Part shown: positions 56,787 through 64,000 of the stretch, piece by piece
Position numbering within the stretch: position 1 is the stretch's first letter
Layout: the number at the start of each line of letters is the position of its first letter
Source: Actinostola sp. cb2023
Lineage: Eukaryota; Cnidaria; Anthozoa; Actiniaria; Actinostolidae
Length of the DNA: 64,000 nt
Assembly: GCA_033675265.1 (NCBI GenBank)
Contig: JAUJYZ010001540.1
Location: forward strand, 1,062,501 to 1,126,500
Direction: 5' to 3'
Position numbers and translations under genes: made by a program
The notes under the pieces: model-generated
Database searches by the model: none
What the model saw: the letters and a program-made list of their open reading frames with translations, nothing else
What the model was told of the DNA's origin: nothing

Positions 56787-58206
56787 TAAAATGGTATTCA
56801 GTTGAGGAGTAACTGAAGCTTACGACTGCAACATTTTCAACATAAACTCATACTGCAACTCATCAAGTAAAAAGACTGAAACTGCCTTTGAACACAACTG
56901 GAACAAAGCAGAAAACAAGTCTGCTATCGACTGCTACAGTATCACGGGACAAAAAGTCAAAGGTGAGCTAGATAAGCCGTAACGCCATAAAACTTCAGTG
57001 ACTTACTTAGTTAATTTTCCCTCGCATTTCTCCGAAAACCTCATATCCACCTTAGTTTTGGCCTTCGTTTAACATTCATAGGTAAGTGCGTTTCAAAAAA
57101 ACAATTTGGGACTTTACCTCGACAAACTAATGTTGAGGAAAAAAATGCACTTTTTTGAATTCCCGGTATCCTTTGCGGCAAATAGACGAAATTATAAAAT
57201 AAACCAAATTTAAATGGAGAGTTTTTCTGTAAGTGTTGGCCATAGCTTTTCTTCATTCTTAAAAACTTAATGCCATAATAAATTTCTAGTAGCGCCTGAC
57301 CGTTCGAGGAGCAAACAGTTTAAAATTAAATCACAAAAAAGCTCTTGAGCCTCCGCAGGCAACTCTCTCGGATTGGTCTTCCTGTGGTACTCTCCCTCTT
57401 CTGATCTTCTCACTCGCCACAGGAATCCCAATTCTGGTTAGGAATTCCAATTCCGATCAGTATTCCGAGCTATAGAGATGCCTGAGAGGAGGCTACTTGA
57501 CTTTATAGATGCATAATAAATTGTGGAATTGGTCAGCTAGAAATTCAAAGAGAAAATTTTCTTGAATTTTTTTATTGGTCGTCCTGTGTTATTTAACACT
57601 GAATTACAGTCATACATATAATTCAATGAATTATTTTGAACTTTCTATTTGACGAATAACAAGAAATAATATTAATGCCACCATCAGACCCCCTGGGTAA
57701 CTGAAGATGCCTTGCTATATTGTTGACAATAGAAATGACAAGAAAGGACATAACCAACCACAGTGGTTTGAAATAAAAACTACATCATGATATTACTTCA
57801 TAAAGTCCTGGACAGATAATAAGCTATCACTTCTAATTGAATATTGGCACTCCTAAGGCACAGAGACACAGTGCAAAAAGCTGGCAATATGAGTTGCAGC
57901 ATGCTGTCCACCCCTGCAATAATATTATTGTTGTGGCCACGTAAATATAACTGCATTGCGATCCTACTTCTGCAATATAGCAAGCAACAAATTGCAGAGG
58001 CGCGCACATACTGAAATCATGAGATTGTCGGCAATGTTGCACTGTGTGTCTTTGCCTTTGGACACATATTGCCTAGACACTCAAAAAATTTGTTCATTAT
58101 TCTGGCATCTAAACCATCTATTTACACTGTAAAAGATTTAAGAGATTGTATAGTACACTGTTCAAAAAACTTGTCTTTGTGTCTTTGGTGACAGCAGTCT
58201 TTAATT
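56787..58206. other. intergenic, no gene recognised
   Basis: Between the upstream flippase exon and the SAP30L-like stop I see only short unrecognised frames. A stretch near 57960-58050 resembles 36530-36630 (caacaaattgcagagg), a dispersed repeat. Confidence 0.5.
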
Positions 58207-60576
58207 TTAACTATTGTCTTGCTTCTGGTCCCATTTACTCTTGTTGGTCTTGATCATGTAGATAAAGTAGGTTATGGTCTCCTTCTCTGGGCACTGTATT
58301 TGCTTGAAGTGTCTCTGTATTGTCTGGAGATTAAACAAGACACACATAACACAAAGCTGAACTCTGAGTGATATTTCTAATAAAGAAGTCAACTATTTTA
58401 ATAAAATTCATAATTTATTGCAGTTAAAAAAATATAATGCAGTCAAACCCATATTAAGCAGCCACCGACATGTGTATGCAGCCACCCACCTGGCCAGTTA
58501 ACAAAGTCCAGAAACTACTGTGTGTATCAAATGTTCTTTTGCATCTTTGATTTGCTGCTCAATATTTATCTCTAAACTAAAGTTTGACTACCATGATATT
58601 TTTTTCTGGCCTAGTGCCTTAGGGGGTGGTAGCGTTTTTCACTTGTATTTTCCATTTTTTCCACAATCTCGTCCCCAGAGCCCATGTTCCTCTTGGTCAG
58701 CACCGAGAAACAAGAGGCTCTGGCTACAACCGATTTTCAGACTGAAAATCTCGGGCCGGAAGTTTAAACTGCACATGTTCTAACAAAATAGCAGTTGAGT
58801 CAAGAAGAGCTTTCACGATGCATTGGAATACGGTTTGAAAATGATTGGAAAAGCTGACATCAGTATAAAATTAAAGCCAGTACGAAGTACTGAAAGCCAT
58901 TGCTCTAACTAAGAGAGATGTTATGGCCATACTTCCGACTGGATACGAGAAATCGCTGGGTTAGCAAGGTTTGGCTCCAGTGACAGTGTTTGAGTTTTTG
59001 TCTGCCTTTAATACATGTACATCTACAACACCATGCCAGGACTCCATTATCCTTGTGATATCACCATTGAATGCATAATCCGAGCTCAAATGTCAAAACT
59101 TAGAGAATCTGGACTAAACATTTGTGTCTTCCCTCTGTTTGGGCTTCCTGTGTCTTATTTGATCGGCCATTGGGAAATAGAGCAGATATATGGCCGTGAA
59201 TTCACTTCTAGAATCCTGTCCTTTTGATATCTTGAATTTCAAAAACTGCTTTCAAAATAAAGATTATTATCAACTTGAGTCCTGTGTGTCATTTTATTAG
59301 CGATTAGAACGTTTTTTGGTGAGTTTTGGTACAGAGTGTAGATCTCGGGACTCCGGGTATAAAACTCCGCCATTAGTCTAAAATTGTTTACTTCCGATCC
59401 TTCTATTGTTTTTGCCAAAGCAATCAGAAATCGAGAGCTTTTCTCGGAGCTGACCAAAAGGAACGTGGGCTCTGGGGATGAGATTGGTTTTTCCACTAAT
59501 AAAACATGGACATTGTCTAGAATACCTTTTCGACAAAAAACAACAACAACAAGAACTAATGAACTCAATATTAAAGCCAGATTTAGTGTTCGTGAATCGG
59601 GTTCTTTAGAAATCTCTAGTCTGCGTAGATGGTTTGATTACTTCCGTTTTGTCAAACTGCACAGTCATACTCATAGGAAAGGAAATATTGTCAATCAGTT
59701 GACTACCAATAATTACACTTCTTTTGATGATCTTGATTTCAGTAATTGAAAGAGTTGCGGCCCTGGTTTTACATTTTCGAAGTCGACAAGGACAAATTTT
59801 CGGTAACCTTGAAAACCGTCACAAAATCCAGTTATGAATATTCATGCATATATTAAAAGCTTTCATGTACCTCGACAAGTTGAGCTTTATTCAGACCGGG
59901 TCGGGTTTGTAATTTGTAGTGGCGTTTATATCTACGGAGAGTGTTGACTTGAAGAGAGCAGAAATCGACCTGAAATTGAGGAAATCAAATTATTCTGACT
60001 GTACATGCAATGACTATAAAACGATTCACGTTTCGTGCAAGTAGGCGATCAACAACAAAACACGTACTGACGGACAATATAAGTACACAGAGCGAGAATA
60101 TAAACACATTTAGTTATTCATTTTTGTAAAATAAGTGATGACACGATGCCAGATCAGACCTCTGGAAATTGTCTGATTTGAACAGTTAATCAGTACGCGT
60201 GAACGAAGTACTCACATCGGGTGAATCGTGTTCGTCGTCAGATTCCTTTCGCTTTCTTTTGGTTCTTACACTCTGGATCATGTTCTTGTGGTATTCGCAA
60301 ATATATATATGTCTAGCCTAAAAGGAAAGTGAACAGAGACTTAATGAGTACCAGGAAGAAGATATTACTCGTGAAATAGAGGTGAAATTCAAATTGTAGA
60401 CTTACATTACTATCGAGCGAAAGCTTCAGTTTTCTTTGGCTCACTGTCTTCTGAATTCGCTTGGAATAACTCGCATTCCCAGCCTGTCTTTTGCACCTTT
60501 CGCCCTCTTCAACCAAACAGCAAATCTGGGTACTTGTAGTGGTGTGTTCCTCCTGCTCACTGCGGTATCCGTTCAT
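58207..60576 (-). CDS. SAP30L: SAP30L-like histone deacetylase complex subunit (four exons, complete)
   Basis: Exons 60406-60576, 60216-60317, 59871-59969 and 58207-58323 join in phase 0 to give 162 residues, a little shorter than vertebrate SAP30L (about 183). The protein starts M-N-G-Y, as SAP30L does. A C2CH zinc finger is seen as C19, C28, C64 and H67 (spacing 9-36-3, as in the family), with [10 protein letters not shown] between and I-C-E-Y-H-K-N at the end. A basic stretch follows (K-R-K-R-K). The SAP30 Sin3-binding domain begins [15 protein letters not shown] and ends [12 protein letters not shown]30 proteins bridge Sin3 and HDAC1/2 and bind DNA and phosphoinositides; nuclear repression is inferred from the family. 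The exon 2 acceptor is cttttag at 60318, chosen because it restores A-R-H-I-Y-I. Confidence 0.94.
58438..58530 (+). mobile_element. one-ended copy of the 30204-31056 MITE family
   Basis: cagtcaaacccatattaagc, then cagccacc and ccagttaacaaagtccagaa, parallel the end and first unit of the element in the last flippase intron. No matching right end was found. Confidence 0.5.
58801..58957 (+). pseudogene. RecQ-like helicase fragment, decayed
   Basis: One frame reads [12 protein letters not shown], and after a frame change it reads [22 protein letters not shown], followed by a stop. The order 'alternate helicase start, then PTG-x-G-K-S' is that of RecQ/DEAH-type helicase Walker A regions, but the essential glycine is glutamate and the frame is broken. 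It lies antisense in the last SAP30L intron and may come from a transposon or a retrocopied helicase. Confidence 0.5.
59000..59860. other. unassigned part of the SAP30L intron
   Basis: Plus-strand frames at 59015-59227 (with AATAAA shortly after the stop, near 59257) and 59384-59749 have no family I recognise. They may be further remains of the insertion that brought the helicase fragment. Confidence 0.35.
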
Positions 60577-62464
60577 TTTGTAGCAAAAATCATAGAATTT
60601 CAACTTCGTCGATCTTGAAAATCGCTCCGTCTCTTGTTTGTTATCCACATGTCAGTGACGTCATGGCGTAGCTTATAACGAAATTTTTCATTGGTTGGAA
60701 AAATTCAATGAAGCCAAAGGAAGCCCAACGAAAAGGGCGCTAAAATATTACTTTATGAAATTATTACTGAATATTGATCATCTGAAAGAATCATTAAAAA
60801 ATAGGCAGTCTAGGACTGCATGTAGCTACTGCTGTGAAGCCAGTAATAAAATGAATAGACAATGAATTAAGAAATGATCAAGAGAAAAAATAGATAAAGG
60901 AGAGAAATGAAGGAAAGAAATTATGGTGAAAAGAAAATGTTGTGATGTTGGTGTAACAAAAATGAAAAAAATATATTATAATAATGGTTTAATGATAGCA
61001 TTTCCACTGAAGTGGCTCTTCGTCTATCCAAAAGAACAAAGTAAAGCTATAAATATATATATAATGTACCATAATAACAAAAATAAAAACAAAAGTTTGT
61101 TCACAAGTTTTACACAATAAACGATATGAACGGAAATCGACAACAAACAACAGTCTGGCACAGCTCCCTTGGTCTACACGAAGAGAATAACTACGAAAAT
61201 AACTGTTATTTAATCAACAAGAACATTTGGTAATCGTAACAATCATTTATTTGAGAGAACAGATATAATAGAACTGTAACTAATTGTAATAGCAATGTCT
61301 GTTTTAATACTGTGCTAAACAAGTACGTAATATTCTAGAAGACCATCGTGGCCGTCAACTGAACATCTTGGTTCGGCGAACGTTTGCCTGGTGGAAATTA
61401 TATAAAAACTGTCAAAAAAACCTGAACAGTTATTTACGGGGAAACACTGGACACATTGCTCGAAAGCTGTGCTTGATTACTGATGCAGAAAAGCACAAAT
61501 TCATTGTCAATAGTCTTTACCTCACTCGTAAACATCACTGACATCGAGCACGAGATAACGTAGCTTGTACGTTGCAATCGATAAGAAGTCGATTATTGAC
61601 GAGAGTTGACAAAATCAACAAAATGTAGTCGAACAAAACGCCAGTCAAGACGAGAATAGAACAAAAATACATCTGGTATCATCGGGAAAAGGTTTTCTAG
61701 TCTTCACTCGTCTTCGCTCTCGTTCGAGTAATTCGACTCACTACAATCGGATTTTCCGAACGAATCCGAGTCAACCCGAAAATCTTACTTACGGACATAC
61801 TTACTTACACACTCGATGGCATCGATGGCATAGTAGCTACGCCTTCCCAGAAGGCAGTAGCTACAAAAATCATAAAAATATTATTGTGTTTCGTTGACAT
61901 GGTCTTCTGACTGCCCATCCTCGGAGAATATACCCCTGGGTTCCCGAGGCTGCTGACTGCCCTGTGCTTTGATATTCCTGTTGCATCCGATTCTCCTATA
62001 CGCTGGTATTAAAACGGAAGCCTGGACACGCGTCTGCTTTAGGAGGTTAATTCTCTGCTTGAAATTGAAATTGGAAATTTGTCGATGTCGTCATGAACGT
62101 TGTCGTACCGCCGGAGACAACGTTTATTTATTTATTTTCACGATTTTCAAAGCATTTTTATTTTTTTTATTTTTACGATAATTCACTGAAGCGCCTTCGG
62201 AGAAACTTCGTCGTCCTTTCGTCGGAGATCTTCGTGTGGCTACGAGCTGACGAGCACGCGCTTCGGCTCCACGCTTTAGAATATAGAAGCGGGAAAATGA
62301 GCCAATGAGCTGAGGGCATTGAAGGCATGTTGGATGAAGAAAACGAGTTGGAAGCTTTGCACTGTAAAATCTTCAGTTTGACCATAAACTCGTAAAATAC
62401 TTACTCTATTACGCCTTATATACTGTTATAGTCTTGGTAACGTCTTCATATTGTTCAGTATACC
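60577..62464. promoter_or_regulatory. divergent intergenic region between SAP30L-like and HMGB-like genes
   Basis: The two genes are transcribed away from each other across 1.9 kb, so promoters for both should lie here. No TATA box is obvious at the expected place for either gene. Short open frames (61969-62308) show no recognised domain. Confidence 0.4.
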
Positions 62465-62781
62465 ATGCCTAAAGTAAGTAAGAAAGATCCTGAGAAGCCA
62501 AAAGGTGCTAAAAATGCGTACAACTTCTTTCTACAAGACAACAAAGAACAGATGAAAGGAGAAGGAGCAATGTCTTTGAAAGATTTTTCCCGATCTTGTG
62601 CGGCTAAATGGAAGAGCATGAGCGACGATGATAAGAAACCTTTCTATGAAAAGGCCGAGGAAGACAAAGAAAGGCACAAACAGGAGATGGCATCCTATTC
62701 ACCTCCGCCAGCGATTGATGTTGGTGCAAAAAAGATGAGGAAAAAACAAGTAAAAGATCCAAACCAGCCTAAACGAAATCT
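62465..62781 (+). CDS. HMGB-type HMG-box protein, first coding exon (continues beyond window)
   Basis: ATG at 62465 starts 105 codons and two bases, ending at a gtaagt donor. Residues 8-76 form an HMG box: D-P-E-K-P-K-G-A-K-N-A-Y at the start, W49 and the following K-P-F-Y-E-K-A-E-E-D-K-E-R. The linker is basic (K-K-M-R-K-K), and V-K-D-P-N-Q-P-K-R at 96-104 begins a second HMG box, as in HMGB1-3. HMGB proteins bend DNA and loosen chromatin in the nucleus. The second box and any acidic tail must be in later exons; none was recognised up to 64000. Confidence 0.9.
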
Positions 62782-63458
62782 GTAAGTTATTCTTTTGGCA
62801 GTACTCAGTTCACAGCCTTTTACGGCTTCTTTTGGTTTATTCTGTTGTTTTTCCGTATTCGGAACCCCAAAACTTCAACAAGGTTATTATTATTATTATT
62901 AACAGCTAAATCAAACTCTCACTGAACCACTGAATCAGTCTTGTCTGACTGAAATGTCAATGTCAAATCAAAGACAAAGGGCATAATACGCCCTATGCAC
63001 GAGTGCTGATTTTCGAGATCAGGATACTAGAATATTTTGACATAAAAATAACCACTGCCATCTGAAAAAGCAATTATTCATCAATATTTTTGGAAATTTT
63101 CAAAAGTATTGGATAAAATCCCGCGAAGATATCGTAAATGACATTTATAGGGATTAGTATGGGATTTTGCCGTCATGAGTACGTTGTCCGGCCCAAACCA
63201 TACATTCACTGTAAAATTTCAAAAGTTTATAATTCCGACAGAATTCACTCAAATCACATCAAACTTTGCACATATGATAATTTCAAAATGTTGTTTCATG
63301 TCATAAACTTAACTTCGTAATTACATTTTAAAATTATAATAAACTCGTTCCCAGTCCCCTGCTCTTTTTTGTAATGGCCAATACACAGCGAGATAGGCCA
63401 GAGTCGATGTCGAATCCATCCACCGACTCCACTGAGCCTGAGGTGACTAATTGTTTTA

Positions 63459-63616
63459 GTAGAATTACACACGTGATTATTTAAAAATATATATATATAT
63501 ATTTCAAAAGCTGGCAGCCATTTTGTCAAAATGCTGTAGGTAACTATCGAGAAATAGTCCGAAGTTCTCGACCAATCAGCGCGCTTGATTTTCTATAGTC
63601 ACCTGTGTAATTCTAC
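63459..63616. mobile_element. 158-bp MITE, GTAGAATTACACAGGTGA family, copy 2
   Basis: The ends gtagaattacacacgtgatt and its near-inverse are flanked by TA (63457-63458 and 63617-63618). The interior (ctcgaccaatcagcgcgctt) is the inverse of copy 1. It lies in the HMGB-like first intron. Confidence 0.78.
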
Positions 63617-63781
63617 TAAAGTCATATAGTGTCACTTTGTAAACGCAGACCTGTGAACTGAATTAACTGGTCTTTTAATTTGACAGGCTATACACTGAAC
63701 CACACCCATCGTTATATACACAAGTGATATTACTGATCATTTATTGAGCATGTTGCCTTTTGTTGAACTTGGGATTCATAC

Positions 63782-64000
63782 CGTAATGATTCGAATAAGC
63801 GCCATCCTTTCACTATAAGCGCCCCCTCCCGAATAAGCGCCCCCCTGCCCTCCCCTCCCCCCAAAAATATGGTCAATCATTACTCAATATATATATATAA
63901 TAGAAGTGAATTAAGTTCTGTTATATATATTGACTCAGATTTTGGTATTTTCCGAAAATTTTTATTAGCGTCCCCTCCCTAATAAGCACCCCCCCCCTGA
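63782..64000 (+). mobile_element. element with repeated aataagcgcc words, cut by the window end
   Basis: gaataagcgccatcctttca, gaataagcgccccc and ctaataagcaccccccc recur around an AT-rich core. The design (short TTAAGCG/AATAAGCG words near the ends) is like the element at 30204-31056. Confidence 0.5.

Overview
The window reads as nuclear DNA of an intron-rich invertebrate animal. It has short exons with canonical GT-AG borders, animal-specific proteins (an EGF/sushi/HYR extracellular protein, a SAP30-type corepressor subunit, HMG-box and SAM proteins), and very many short inverted-repeat transposons and minisatellites. I cannot name the species. A sponge, cnidarian or other marine invertebrate would fit, but nothing seen decides it. 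There are no bacterial-style operons, rRNA genes or CRISPR arrays, and I recognised no tRNA.

Layout. (1) 98-16511, plus strand: the 3' part of a secreted mosaic protein. Its order is EGF-EGF-sushi-sushi-HYR-HYR-sushi-linker-two ephrin-receptor-like cysteine modules-Ig-stop, in 14 exons joined entirely by phase-1 introns. The core order resembles SVEP1/polydom. Most of its introns carry a different minisatellite or transposon, and two arrays have captured the neighbouring exon-intron border. (2) 16512-19351: gene-poor, with a 69-bp tandem repeat split by a small transposon. (3) 19352-21058, minus: three exons of a SAM-SAM-retropepsin protein. (4) 21059-30095: about 9 kb of inverted-repeat elements, including a 1.26-kb palindrome. 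(5) 30096-56035, minus: a complete P4-ATPase lipid flippase of the ATP8A/Drs2 type. I resolved 46 exons whose lengths sum to 3351 nt (1116 codons plus stop) with every splice phase consistent; a likely alternative first exon lies at 56690-56786. (6) 58207-60576, minus: a complete four-exon SAP30L-like gene, with a decayed RecQ-like helicase fragment in its last intron. (7) 62465-62781, plus: first coding exon of an HMGB-type protein, which continues beyond the window.

The genes do not form a pathway. The flippase works in Golgi, endosome or plasma membranes, SAP30L and HMGB act on chromatin, and the mosaic protein is extracellular. What unites the window is how repeats have colonised introns and, in places, their splice sites. 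Exon borders were assigned by reading splice consensus and checking phase by hand; no transcript data were available.
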